From: an uncultured Rhodospira sp.
GTDB lineage: Bacteria; Pseudomonadota; Alphaproteobacteria; Rhodospirillales; Rhodospirillaceae
NCBI RefSeq assembly: GCF_937138205.1
Contig: NZ_CAKZOT010000113.1
Location: 62,001-126,000 of the forward strand
DNA: 64,000 nucleotides
Direction: 5' to 3'
Of the stretch, positions 47,597-56,168 are shown in pieces; position 1 is the first letter of the stretch; every line of letters begins with the position of its first letter. The translations under genes were made by a program, and so were the position numbers. The notes beneath the pieces were generated by a model. The model saw nothing but the letters and a program-made list of their open reading frames with translations. It was not told where the DNA came from and did no database searches.

Positions 47597-48958
47597 TCAG
47601 CCGTCGTCCTTGCGGCGTTCGGCCTCGCCGCGGATGTCCTGCAGCCGCAGCCAGGTGGGCGATCCGCGTTTGAGCTGGGTTTCCGCGCGCTCGACGTGGA
47701 ACAGCGCACGGTCGTACTCGCCCGAGCGCAGCGCGGTTTCGGCCATGGCGTAGTCCGCCTGGGCGGTGTCGCCGGCCCGGCCATAGGCCTGCGCCAGCAG
47801 GCGCCAGGCCAGCGCGTTGTTGCCGTCGCGGCTGAGGGCGTTGCGCAGGTTGTCCTGGGCCGGCGTCAACAGCGCGTCGTCACCGCTCTCGATCTGGGCG
47901 TGCGCCAGCGCGACCCGCAACAGGGGCTCGTTGGGGGCCAAGGCGACGGCGCGCTCATAGGAGCCCAGAGACTCCCGCACCCGGCTGCTCTCGAACAGCA
48001 TCTGCCCCTTGAGTTCGTGGAAGTAGGGGTTGTCCGGCTCGTCGGCGATCAGGCCGTCGATCAGGCCCAGAGCCGGGTCGAGTTCGACGGCGCGGTAGTG
48101 GGCGATGGCGCGGGCATAGCGGCCGGGGATGTCGTCGCGGTCCTTGTACAGCCGCAGGGCCTCACCCGGCCGCAGCAGGAACCCGTCCAGCTTGGCCAGC
48201 ATTCGGGCGTGAAGGTTGCGCCATTCGGCCGGCACCGCCCGCCCGTCCTGCGGCACCCGGGCCAGGTGGGCCTCGACGGCCTGGATGCGGTCGCGGGTCA
48301 GGGGGTGGGTGCGCAGGTAGGGGGACTGGCTCTCAATCGAAAGCGCCGTCTGATTCTCCATCTCATGCATGAAGTCCAGCAGGCCGGTGGCCGGCAGCCC
48401 CTCGCGGTCCAGGGCCTTCAGGGCGAACGCGTCGGCCGACGCCTCCTCGGTCCGGGTATAGGCCAGGAAGTTGCGCAGGGCCGCCTCCTGCATCCCGGTG
48501 CCAAGGGCGATGCCCAGGTCGGGGCGCCCGACCAGGACGCCGGCGGCCGTGCCCAGCAGCATCCCCAGGATCGAGGTCGTGCTCAGGGTCTCGATGTTGT
48601 CGCCCAGGCGCACGTGATGGCCGCCGGCGATGTGCCCGATCTCGTGCGCGATGACGCCGATCAGCGCCTCCGGCTGTTCCGTTTTGCGGATCAGGCCGGT
48701 GAACAGGAACAAGCGGTTGCCGGTGGCCACGAAGGCGTTCAGGCGCCGATCCGCCAGCATCCGGATGGTGACGGCGTCGGGGGCGATGCCGGCGTCGCGG
48801 AGCAGTGGCGTGGCATACGTGCGGATGATACTTTCGATTTCCGCGTCGCGAACCAGCGTCTGTGCCCGCGCGGGCATGGCCGCGACCAGCACCATCGCCA
48901 CAGCCGCCACGGCCATCGACAGGACGGAACCCCAGGGGACCCGGATGCACGCCACCAT
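47597..48958 (-). CDS. Periplasmic M48 metalloprotease with TPR domain, BepA/YfgC-like (453 aa)
   Basis: BepA-like proteases survey outer-membrane protein assembly, degrading stalled barrels and helping LPS transporter assembly. The start at 48958 has AAGGGAGG. A signal peptide ends near residue 33 (PARAQ). The zinc site is HEIGH near residue 107 (VIAHEIGHIAGGHH), with the third ligand in EEASADAFALKAL near 175. TPR-like repeats occupy about 275-450 (LGSYERAVALAPNEPLLRVA, LAQAYGRAGDTAQADYAMAE). The order is canonical for BepA. It is divergent from the GGT-like gene. Confidence 0.93.
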   Translation of the reverse strand: MVACIRVPWGSVLSMAVAAVAMVLVAAMPARAQTLVRDAEIESIIRTYATPLLRDAGIAPDAVTIRMLADRRLNAFVATGNRLFLFTGLIRKTEQPEALIGVIAHEIGHIAGGHHVRLGDNIETLSTTSILGMLLGTAAGVLVGRPDLGIALGTGMQEAALRNFLAYTRTEEASADAFALKALDREGLPATGLLDFMHEMENQTALSIESQSPYLRTHPLTRDRIQAVEAHLARVPQDGRAVPAEWRNLHARMLAKLDGFLLRPGEALRLYKDRDDIPGRYARAIAHYRAVELDPALGLIDGLIADEPDNPYFHELKGQMLFESSRVRESLGSYERAVALAPNEPLLRVALAHAQIESGDDALLTPAQDNLRNALSRDGNNALAWRLLAQAYGRAGDTAQADYAMAETALRSGEYDRALFHVERAETQLKRGSPTWLRLQDIRGEAERRKDDG

Positions 48959-49082
48959 CGTCTGCCCTCCCTTTGCTCGCCGCTTGCTGCCCGCTTCCGA
49001 CCCCGGTTCCACGTCCGACAAGGACGGTAGTCACTCCCCCCGGTGGGGTCAACGCGCCCGTCGTCGACGCGGCGCCGCCCTG

Positions 49083-50366
49083 ATGATGGCCGCGATGGTG
49101 GTGGGCCTGACCGCGTGTGGCGCGGAACGACAGCCGGGCGTGCTGGGATACGTCGAGGGCTTCGCCGGCGTCGTCGCCGCCGATGAACCGCGCGCCGTCG
49201 TCGTTGCGCGTGACGTCCTGTCGTCCGGCGGGTCGGCGGCGGATGCGGCCGTGGCCATGGCCTTTACGCTGACGGTGACGCTGCCGACGTCGGCCGGGCT
49301 GGGCGGCGGCGGGGTCTGTGTGGTGCAGGACAAGGACGCCGACGGCGACCCCCGGGTTGAGGTGTTGGATTTTTTGCCGAGCACGGCCGCCGGACACCCC
49401 GGCCCTGAGGGCTCTGTCGCCGTGCCCGCCCTGCCGCGTGGGCTGTTCGCCCTGCACGCGCGGGCCGGCGCGTTGCGGTGGGAAGGGCTGGTCGCGCCCG
49501 CCGAGTCCCTGGCCCGGTTCGGGGTTCCGGCGTCGCGCGCGCTGGCGGCCGAGGTCCAGGCACTGGGCCTGGGCGTGCCGGTGCATGGCGTGACCGGGCC
49601 GGCCGAGGGCCAGCGGCTGCTGAACCTGGATCTGGCGCGCGCGCTGGGCCAGGCGCGGGTCGGCCCGGGCGAGTACTATGGCGGCGCCGTGGCGCGGGAA
49701 CTGATGGACGCGGCCGCCGGTCAAGGGTTTGCCATTGATCCCGAAGCCCTGCGCGACTGGCGGCCCACGTGGCGAGCGCCCGTCGACGTCGGTTATCGGT
49801 CGCACACGGATGCCTTCGCGCCGGTGCCGGACAGCGCCGCCACGCTGGCCGAGCGGTGGGCGGCCCTGGACGACGCCGACGCCCTGCCCACCGGCCCGCA
49901 GCCGCTGCCCGATCTGGCCGCCGGAATGCGCACGCGGGGCGCCACCGGCTTCGTGGTGGCCGACAGCTACGGCGGCGCCGTGGCGTGCGCCCTGACGCTC
50001 AACCAGCCGTTCGGGACCGGCCGGCCGCTGCCCGGCTTCGGCTTTGCCCTGGCGCCGACACCGACGCCGCAAAGCCCGGACATCGCCGTCATGCTGCGGT
50101 TCAACCGCAATACGGGCGTGACGTTGGGCGGGGTGGCGGCGGCGGGCGGCGGGGCCGTCGATCTGGCGGTGCAGGCCGGGGTGCCGGTGCTGAAGGACGA
50201 CCGATCGCCGCGCGAGGCCGTGGCGGATGCGCGCGCCGGCGGTCTGGGGCGTGCGCTGGTCAACCTGGTGTCCTGTCCCGGCGGCATTCCGCGTCAGCCG
50301 AAGTCCTGCGCCGTGGCCGTCGATCCGCGTGGCGCCGGCCTGGGGCTGGTGGTCGGCGGGTCATGA
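49083..50366 (+). CDS. Degenerate gamma-glutamyltransferase-like lipoprotein (427 aa)
   Basis: The Met at 49083 is followed by MAAMVVGLTACGAE, a lipobox with Cys12, so the protein is probably a lipoprotein; the exact start is uncertain. The N-terminal GGT pattern is clear: SSGGSAADAAVAMAFTLTVT and SAGLGGGGVCVV (near residues 45-79). In normal GGT the large/small subunit boundary reads D-T-T-H-F-S-V-V-D, where the first Thr is the autoprocessing and catalytic nucleophile. Here the equivalent is GATGFVVADSYGGAVACALT, with Ala in place of that Thr. The following LNQPFGTGRPLPGFG still matches GGT. Activity and self-cleavage are therefore doubtful. Divergent from the M48 protease. Confidence 0.72.
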   Translation: MMAAMVVGLTACGAERQPGVLGYVEGFAGVVAADEPRAVVVARDVLSSGGSAADAAVAMAFTLTVTLPTSAGLGGGGVCVVQDKDADGDPRVEVLDFLPSTAAGHPGPEGSVAVPALPRGLFALHARAGALRWEGLVAPAESLARFGVPASRALAAEVQALGLGVPVHGVTGPAEGQRLLNLDLARALGQARVGPGEYYGGAVARELMDAAAGQGFAIDPEALRDWRPTWRAPVDVGYRSHTDAFAPVPDSAATLAERWAALDDADALPTGPQPLPDLAAGMRTRGATGFVVADSYGGAVACALTLNQPFGTGRPLPGFGFALAPTPTPQSPDIAVMLRFNRNTGVTLGGVAAAGGGAVDLAVQAGVPVLKDDRSPREAVADARAGGLGRALVNLVSCPGGIPRQPKSCAVAVDPRGAGLGLVVGGS

Positions 50367-50407
50367 GGCCCGGCGCCGATTGAGTCCCTTCGATAGAGTG
50401 AGTGAGC

Positions 50408-51556
50408 ATGGTCCTGAAAGTCGCCGATCGCGCCAAGGTTCCCCCCTTTATCGTCATGGACGTGATGAGCGCCGCCGCCGCGCGCGAGGCCGCCGGCGAA
50501 CGTGTGCTGCACCTGGAGGTCGGCCAGCCCGGCACCGGCCTGCCGCGCGGCGCGGCCGACCGGCTGGCGGCGCTGATCGCGCGCGAACGTTTGGGCTACA
50601 CGGTGGCGCTGGGCATTCCGGAGTTGCGCGAGCGCATCGCGCGCCACTATCGCGAGGACCACGGCGCCGATGTGCCGCCAGAGCGCATCCTGGTGACGAC
50701 GGGGTCGTCGGCGGCGTTCCAGTTGGCTTTCCTGGGGGCGTTCGCGGCCGGTGATCGGGTGGGGCTGGCGGCGCCGGGCTATCCCGCCTACCGGCACATC
50801 CTGAAGGCGCTGGGGATCAAGCCGGTGACCCTGCCCGTGGGGGCGGACAGCCGCTATCAGCCGACCGTGCCGGTGCTGGAGGCGGCGGGCGAACGGCTCG
50901 ATGGGCTGATCGTCGCCAGCCCGTCCAATCCGACCGGGACCGTGGTGCCGCCGGACGACATGCGGGCGCTGGCGGCCTATTGCGACCGGGAGGGGATCCG
51001 TCTGATCTCCGACGAGATCTACCACGGCATCGTCTATGGCGAGCCGGCCGTGTCCGCCGCCGGGCTGACACCGAACGCCATCGTCATCAACAGCTTCTCG
51101 AAATACTATGCGATGACCGGGTGGCGCCTGGGCTGGTTGGTGGCGCCGCCGGACATGATCCGGCCGCTGGAATGCCTGGCGCAGAACATGTTCATCTCGG
51201 CGCCGACCCTGTCGCAGTACGCCGGCCTGTTCGCCATGGACTGTGTGGAGGAGCTTCAGGCCAACGTGGCGCGCTATGCCGCCAACCGGGCGCTGCTGCT
51301 GGACGAACTGCCGGCGGCCGGGTTCGACCGGCTGGCGCCGGCGGACGGCGCATTCTACCTGTACGCCGACGTGTCGCGCCTGACCAACGACAGCCAGGAT
51401 TTCTGCCGGCGGATGCTGATGGAAACGGGGGTTGCCGCGACGCCGGGCCTGGATTTCGACGCCGCCCAGGGCCACCGGTTCGTGCGGTTTTCGTTCGCCG
51501 GCGCGACCGAGGACATGGCGGAGGCGGCGCGGCGTCTACGGGCGTGGGGGCCGTAA
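50408..51556 (+). CDS. Class I/II pyridoxal phosphate aminotransferase (382 aa)
   Basis: A fold-type I PLP enzyme. The Schiff-base lysine is in INSFSKYYAMTGWRLGWLVA, typical of the aspartate/aromatic aminotransferase I-gamma class. Other hallmarks: LEVGQPGTGLPRGAA and GYTVALGIPELRERIARHY near the N-terminus, VASPSNPTGTVV near residue 175, and the C-terminal FVRFSFAG arginine that binds the substrate carboxylate. The substrate cannot be told from sequence. ATG 50408 is used; GTG 50402 is an alternative. It follows the GGT-like gene by 41 bases. Confidence 0.93.
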   Translation: MVLKVADRAKVPPFIVMDVMSAAAAREAAGERVLHLEVGQPGTGLPRGAADRLAALIARERLGYTVALGIPELRERIARHYREDHGADVPPERILVTTGSSAAFQLAFLGAFAAGDRVGLAAPGYPAYRHILKALGIKPVTLPVGADSRYQPTVPVLEAAGERLDGLIVASPSNPTGTVVPPDDMRALAAYCDREGIRLISDEIYHGIVYGEPAVSAAGLTPNAIVINSFSKYYAMTGWRLGWLVAPPDMIRPLECLAQNMFISAPTLSQYAGLFAMDCVEELQANVARYAANRALLLDELPAAGFDRLAPADGAFYLYADVSRLTNDSQDFCRRMLMETGVAATPGLDFDAAQGHRFVRFSFAGATEDMAEAARRLRAWGP

Positions 51557-51566
51557 CCGGCGGTGA

Positions 51567-52802
51567 TCACTTCAACTGGGTGGCCGTGCGCAACATCTCG
51601 TCGCTGGTGCGGTACACCGTGGCCGAGGTCGAATACGCCCGCTGCGTGGTGATCAGCAGCGAGAACTCCTTGGCCAGGTCGACGGTCGAGCCTTCCACCG
51701 CCGACGGCAGGATGGCCGTACTGTCGAACACGTCCCCGACCCCGAACAGGGTCAGTTCGCCGGCCTCGGCCCGGTAGGTGAAGGCGGTGTTGCCGGCGTC
51801 CTCCAGGTTCTGCGGCGCGGTGAAGTCGGCCAGGGCGACCTGATACTGAACGCGGTTCTGGCCGTTGCTGTAGTTCGTCATCAGGCGTCCGAAGTTGTCG
51901 AACCCGACGCTGGAGACGAACCCGTCGCTGAAGCCGTTGGCCTCCTGGTAGATTTCGGAAAACCCGGAATCGCCGTACTGGGTCATGCCCGTCAGGTCGA
52001 TGGTGATATCGCTGGAGGTGCCGTCGGCGAACGGCACGGTGACCACCGGGTTCTCCTCTGGCGACTGGTATTTGGCGAATCCGTCGAAGGTCACGTCCGT
52101 CGTTTCGGGTAGAGCGGTTGTGTTGCCATCCGGGCCACGCACGCTGTAACTGACCGTCCATGCGTTGCTGCCGATCTCGCCCGGGCTCCAGGTCATCACC
52201 AGAGCATAGGGGTCGTTGTTCCCCTCGGCGTCGGGGGTGGACCAGACACGGACCTCGAAGTTGTGGGCCTGGGTGGAATTCGCTTCTACGTTGGCGGCAA
52301 ACGTGACGTCGTCGGTGACCGATCCCGCCAGGGGGTCGACGCTGTCGACCTGGATCGGCACGAGCGGCCCGGTGGTGTCGACGGCGCCTTCTTCATCGGC
52401 GGCCCAGCCCAGGATGAAGTCGCCCGCGCTGGTGGTCAGATAGCTGTTGCCGTCGTCGCCCAGACGCGTGCCCGTTGCCCCGTTGCGTGTGTAGTGCGTC
52501 GTGTCCGACAGGTCGAATTTCGGGTTGGTGACGAAGAAGCCGTTGCCGTTGATGGCCATGTCCAGGGCGTCACCTGTGGAGGTGATGATGCCCTGCTGGT
52601 CCATGCGGCGGATGTCGACGCTGTTGACGCCGACAAATGTCCCGGTCGTCGTCACATGGTTGACGGTATCCTGCAGGTGCGCGTCGAACGACTTGTAGCC
52701 GACGGTGTTGACGTTCGACACGTTGCCGCTGATCCGCTCCATGACATGAGACTGCGTCGTCATGCCTTGGGCCGAGGTGTGCAGGGCGGCAAACACGCTC
52801 AT
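51567..52802 (-). CDS. flgE: Flagellar hook protein FlgE (411 aa)
   Basis: The building block of the flagellar hook, exported by the flagellar type III system. The N-terminal rod/hook helix motif is VFAALHTSAQGMTTQSHVME, followed by ISGNVSNVNTVGYKSFDAHL. The core has GDALDMAINGNGFFVTNP, and the C-terminal helix is VDLAKEFSLLITTQRAYSTS with TVYRTSDEML. Length is at the small end for hook proteins. It is a lone hook gene with a clear sigma-54 -24/-12 promoter 53 bases upstream (52855-52871), as in late-middle flagellar genes. It is convergent with the aminotransferase gene, 10 bases away. Confidence 0.95.
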   Translation of the reverse strand: MSVFAALHTSAQGMTTQSHVMERISGNVSNVNTVGYKSFDAHLQDTVNHVTTTGTFVGVNSVDIRRMDQQGIITSTGDALDMAINGNGFFVTNPKFDLSDTTHYTRNGATGTRLGDDGNSYLTTSAGDFILGWAADEEGAVDTTGPLVPIQVDSVDPLAGSVTDDVTFAANVEANSTQAHNFEVRVWSTPDAEGNNDPYALVMTWSPGEIGSNAWTVSYSVRGPDGNTTALPETTDVTFDGFAKYQSPEENPVVTVPFADGTSSDITIDLTGMTQYGDSGFSEIYQEANGFSDGFVSSVGFDNFGRLMTNYSNGQNRVQYQVALADFTAPQNLEDAGNTAFTYRAEAGELTLFGVGDVFDSTAILPSAVEGSTVDLAKEFSLLITTQRAYSTSATVYRTSDEMLRTATQLK

Positions 52803-52854
52803 GGTCGGGCTCCGTGCGTCAGCGCGTGTGGAACGGACTCATCCACCGCTGTTG

Positions 52855-52871
52855 AAGCACGAAACGTGCCA
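52855..52871 (-). promoter_or_regulatory. Sigma-54 promoter of flgE
   Basis: On the minus strand TGGCACGTTTCGTGCTT gives GG and GC dinucleotides separated by exactly 10 bases, the -24/-12 consensus (TGGCACG...TTGC[A/T], here GTGCTT). The ATG of flgE is about 53 bases downstream of the -12. Confidence 0.8.
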
Positions 52872-52982
52872 GGCCGGAGGCACCGGAACCGGCGCCGGCG
52901 GCCGGTTCCCAGGGTCTTTCGTCACTGACGACTGGGCAGACCTTGCCGGGTCGCTGGCATGGCTTGCCGGCCTGCCGGGCGC

Positions 52983-53981
52983 TCAGATGAGGCCGGCCAG
53001 GGGCGAACTGGGATCGGCGTAGCGCTTCTTGGGCATCCGTCCAGCCAGGTAGGACAAGCGTCCGGCCTCGACCGCCAGCTTCATGGCACGGGCCATGAGG
53101 ATCGGGTCCTTCGCCCCGGCGATGGCGGTGTTGAGCAGCACGCCGTCCACGCCCAGTTCCATGGCCACCGCCACGTCGGAGGCGCAGCCCACGCCGGCGT
53201 CCACCAGCACCGGGACCGAGACCGTTTCCTTGATCAGGCGGATGTTGACCGGATTGATGATTCCCAGGCCGGAGCCGATCATGGAGCCCAGCGGCATGAT
53301 GGCGACACAGCCCAGGTCCTCCAACCGCTTGGCGGCGATGGGGTCGTCGTTGCAGTAGACCATGACCTTGAAGCCGTCCTTGATCAGGGCCTCGGCCGCC
53401 TTGAAGGTCTCGGGCATGTCCGGATAGAGCGTCTTCTGGTCCCCCAGCACCTCCAGCTTGACCAGGTCCCAGCCGCCGGCCTCGCGCGCCAGCCGCAGCG
53501 TGCGCACGGCGTCGTCGGCGGTGAAGCAGCCGGCGGTGTTGGGTAGGTAGGTGTAGACCTTGGGGTCGACGTAATCCATCAGCATGGGCTGCGTCGGATC
53601 GGCGATGTTCACCCGCCGCACGGCCACGGTGACGATCTCGGCGCCGGAGGCTTCCAGGGCGCGCGCCGTCTCCTCGAAGTCCTTGTACTTGCCGGTGCCG
53701 ACCAGCAGGCGCGAGTGGAAGCGCCGCTCGGCCACCACGAAGCCCTCGTCCTCGCCCGCCTGGGGCGCGGCGGTGTCGGGCGCGCCGCCGCCGATGAAGT
53801 GGACGATCTCCAGCGCGTCGCCGTCGCCGACGCGGGTGTCGTCGTACTGGCCGCGCGGCACGATCTCGCGGTTGCGCTCCACCGCGACCTTGCGGGCGTC
53901 GAGGCCGAGCGAGGACAACAGGGCGTTCAAGGGCATGGGCTGGTCGAGCGTGCGGGGCTCGCCGTTGATGGTCACCTGCAT
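52983..53981 (-). CDS. thiG: ThiS-ThiG fusion: sulfur carrier + thiazole synthase (332 aa)
   Basis: Residues 1-66 are ThiS, which delivers sulfur as a C-terminal thiocarboxylate: [18 protein letters not shown] and [11 protein letters not shown] at 57-66, with the Gly-Gly tail fused through [14 protein letters not shown] into ThiG. ThiG (about 83-332) forms thiazole phosphate; the catalytic Lys is in [13 protein letters not shown] near residue 179, with [20 protein letters not shown] and the phosphate-binding [19 protein letters not shown]. The fused diglycine is not a free C-terminus, so either processing or a special sulfur relay is needed. Only this one gene of the thiamine pathway is in the window, and I see no TPP riboswitch upstream. 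Confidence 0.94.
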   Translation of the reverse strand: MQVTINGEPRTLDQPMPLNALLSSLGLDARKVAVERNREIVPRGQYDDTRVGDGDALEIVHFIGGGAPDTAAPQAGEDEGFVVAERRFHSRLLVGTGKYKDFEETARALEASGAEIVTVAVRRVNIADPTQPMLMDYVDPKVYTYLPNTAGCFTADDAVRTLRLAREAGGWDLVKLEVLGDQKTLYPDMPETFKAAEALIKDGFKVMVYCNDDPIAAKRLEDLGCVAIMPLGSMIGSGLGIINPVNIRLIKETVSVPVLVDAGVGCASDVAVAMELGVDGVLLNTAIAGAKDPILMARAMKLAVEAGRLSYLAGRMPKKRYADPSSPLAGLI

Positions 53982-54161
53982 GGGTCTGTCGGGGTCCGGT
54001 TTGGGGAAAGGGAAAGCTGGCCGAGAGTATGGGTCGCGGTCGGGGCGGATTCAACCGGGCCTCCACGCCACGCGCAGCAGGAACGGTGCCCGGGGGGGTG
54101 TCCGATGCCGTTGACCGACGCGGGCGCCTGCGGGTAGCCTCCCTTGAAACGGGAGGCGGGA

Positions 54162-54563
54162 ATGGCCAGCGTTGCAGAGATCAAGAGCGCGCTCCTTCAA
54201 GAGCGGCAGGAGTTGGCCGACATTGCTGCCTTGGCGCTAACGTCCATGGACACGCTCCTCGCTCTTTCCATGTTCGTCCTCTCTGCGATCGGCCTTCTGA
54301 TCGCTGTTCTGTCGATCATCGGGGTGGTCTGGCTGGTGCGCGTGGCGAGGCGCAATGCGACCAAGGTTGCGAACGAGCGGCTCGATTCTTATCTTGAATC
54401 GCAGGTCTTTCGCGATCTTATGGAATCTATGGTCGCGAACGCGGTGGACAGGAAGTGGCAAAACACCGTTGTCGTGACACGGCTGGATACGCACGATCAG
54501 CAGGCGGGCGGACATGCCGAGTTCCCTGCCCCCAGGGGAGCGCGGAGCGATGATTCCCATTGA
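54162..54563 (+). CDS. Small membrane protein paired with an ImmA/IrrE peptidase (133 aa)
   Basis: The ATG at 54162 has GGGAGGCGGG six bases upstream. A cytosolic helix (VAEIKSALLQERQELADIA) precedes a long hydrophobic segment (about residues 27-63, two spans or one long one, TLLALSMFVLSAIGLLIAV with LSIIGVVWLVRV), then a basic and charged tail. I do not recognise a family. GC content is visibly lower than in the flanking genes, which hints at transfer. It overlaps the next gene by 14 bases (or 50 with the earlier start), so the two form a coupled pair. A toxin-antitoxin or phage-repressor-cleavage role is possible but not demonstrable. Confidence 0.7.
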   Translation: MASVAEIKSALLQERQELADIAALALTSMDTLLALSMFVLSAIGLLIAVLSIIGVVWLVRVARRNATKVANERLDSYLESQVFRDLMESMVANAVDRKWQNTVVVTRLDTHDQQAGGHAEFPAPRGARSDDSH

Positions 54564-55026
54564 ATATCAGGGTATGTTGGCGCCGTTCATGGAGCCGCCC
54601 CCAACCGACGTGCTGGGCGCGGCCCGTGCTCTTGGTCTCGCGGTCTACTCCACGCCTTTGCCTGCCGGGATTTCCGGCGTGCTGGCGCGTGACCCGAGTT
54701 ACGGCACGGCCTCGGGGTTCGTGATCCTGGTGGACGAAAACGAGCCCGTCGTGCGGCAGCGTTTCTCCGCTGCCCATGAACTCGGTCACTACATTCTTCA
54801 CCGGGACTCGATCGGCGAACGCGTCGAGGACAACTACATGCTTCGTGCCGCCGGCATGACCAGTTTGCAGGAAACGGAGGCCAACAGGTTCGCCGCAGAT
54901 CTGCTCATGCCAAGGGAAGCCGTCTCTCTCGCGATGAGCGAGGGCTTCACGACGGTCGACCAACTCGCGGCGCGCTTCAACGTCTCGCGGCTGGCCATGG
55001 GGATCCGGCTCGGGTTGCCGACGTGA
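54550..55026 (+). CDS. ImmA/IrrE-family metallo-endopeptidase (158 aa)
   Basis: A zinc peptidase related to ImmA, which cleaves phage or element repressors, and IrrE, the Deinococcus radiation regulator. The motif is RFSAAHELGHYILHR (HEXXH, residues about 77-91 from the start at 54550), with the third ligand region ETEANRFAADLLMP downstream. The C-terminal half (VDQLAARFNVSRLAMGIRL) is the usual end. An in-frame ATG at 54514 would give 170 residues; 54550 has GGAGCG before it. Typical partners carry an HTH domain; here the partner is a membrane protein. There is no mobile element around it. Confidence 0.85.
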   Translation: MIPIEYQGMLAPFMEPPPTDVLGAARALGLAVYSTPLPAGISGVLARDPSYGTASGFVILVDENEPVVRQRFSAAHELGHYILHRDSIGERVEDNYMLRAAGMTSLQETEANRFAADLLMPREAVSLAMSEGFTTVDQLAARFNVSRLAMGIRLGLPT

Positions 55027-55048
55027 TCGCAGGGCGGCGGGAGACCGC

Positions 55049-55705
55049 CTACTCGATCGCCCGGGCGAAGGCCAACCGTAGCCCCAGCCCAACGAACACG
55101 ACCCCGACAACCCGGTCGATCCAGTGGGCGGCGCGCTGATAGGCCCGGCGCATGGGCGGTTGGCCCACCAGCAAGGCGATGGTCGAGAAGACGAGCGCCG
55201 TTTCCAGCATCATGGTGGCCCCGTACAGGCTCTTCTCGGTTAGAGAGGTTTCCGGGTCGATGACCTGCGTGAACAGGGCCAGGAAGTACAGTGCCACCTT
55301 CGGGTTCAGGACGTTGGTCAGGAAGCCCGACAGGAACGCCGCGCGGCCCCGCATCGCGGGCGCGGTGTCCGCCGAGGGATCGGACTCGCCGCGCGGTTGG
55401 GCGCGGAGCGCCTGGGCGCCGATCCAGATCAGGTAGGCGGCGCCCAGCACCTTGAATAGCGTGAACACCACGGCGGACTGGGCGATCACCACCGACAGGC
55501 CGGCCAGGGTGTAGAGCACGTGCACCGACAGGCCGCAGGCGATGCCCAGCGCCGTCAGCACGCCGGCGCGAATGCCTCGCGCAAGGGTATTGCGCAAGGT
55601 GATGGCGAAATCGGGACCGGGACTGAGAATGGCCAGGATGTTGATCCCCGCCACCATGGCCCAGGCGGTCCAGTCGATGGAGACGGGGATCGGGTCCAGG
55701 GTCAT
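55049..55705 (-). CDS. LysE-family amino acid/small-molecule exporter (218 aa)
   Basis: An inner-membrane exporter with about six hydrophobic spans. The N-terminal signature INILAILSPGPDFAITLRNT (residues about 21-40) is the LysE/RhtB hallmark, followed by ARGIRAGVLTALGIACGLSV. FLSGFLTNVLNPKVALYFLA marks the second half. Transported substrate is unknown; homologues export amino acids or related compounds. Its ATG overlaps the acylphosphatase stop (ATGA) at 55702-55705, so the genes are coupled. Confidence 0.92.
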   Translation of the reverse strand: MTLDPIPVSIDWTAWAMVAGINILAILSPGPDFAITLRNTLARGIRAGVLTALGIACGLSVHVLYTLAGLSVVIAQSAVVFTLFKVLGAAYLIWIGAQALRAQPRGESDPSADTAPAMRGRAAFLSGFLTNVLNPKVALYFLALFTQVIDPETSLTEKSLYGATMMLETALVFSTIALLVGQPPMRRAYQRAAHWIDRVVGVVFVGLGLRLAFARAIE

Positions 55706-55995
55706 AGGGTCGCCTTCTGATGAAAGCCGGGCTCGGCGACGGGCGGGGTCTGCTCGGGGGTGATGCTGGAGACGCGGGCGGCCGGCGGGCCGTCATGGCA
55801 GGCCTCAATCATGCGCTCGACGGCCTCTTGGGGGCCCTGGAACACCGCCTCGACCGAGCCGTCGGACCGGTTGCGGACCCAGCCGTCCAGGCCCAGGTCC
55901 CGGGCCGATCTTTGGGTCCAGTCGCGGAAGGCCACGCCCTGGACGCGGCCCTTGATGCGCACGCATACGGTGGTTGTCTTGCTGGGATCAGACAT
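55702..55995 (-). CDS. acyP: Acylphosphatase (97 aa)
   Basis: A small cytosolic hydrolase of acyl phosphates. The catalytic arginine lies in KGRVQGVAFRDWTQRSA (residues about 15-31, VQGVAFR), and the catalytic Asn in GWVRNRSDGSVEAVFQGP (about 37-54). A C-terminal 20-residue tail is additional. The start at 55995 (MSDPSKTTTVCVRIKG) is the natural one; the frame upstream is not conserved. It is first in a two-gene unit with the LysE exporter. Confidence 0.95.
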   Translation of the reverse strand: MSDPSKTTTVCVRIKGRVQGVAFRDWTQRSARDLGLDGWVRNRSDGSVEAVFQGPQEAVERMIEACHDGPPAARVSSITPEQTPPVAEPGFHQKATL

Positions 55996-56168
55996 GATGC
56001 CTCCGTCCGGTGTCGCGTCTTCGGGGCTGGACGTTGCGGTCTGTCGCCCATACATCCTCCGCATCGTCGGGGCAAAGGGATTTCCGCGTCCCGCCTGATG
56101 CGCTACAGGTGACCGAACCGCGCGTCGGCGGTCCGCCCCGGTGTCGTCCCCTCAAAGGTGAGGCCATC

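Noticed and set aside
53982-54161. TPP riboswitch upstream of thiSG
   Set aside because: The CTGAGA and the second conserved helix of the THI element are not present on the minus strand.
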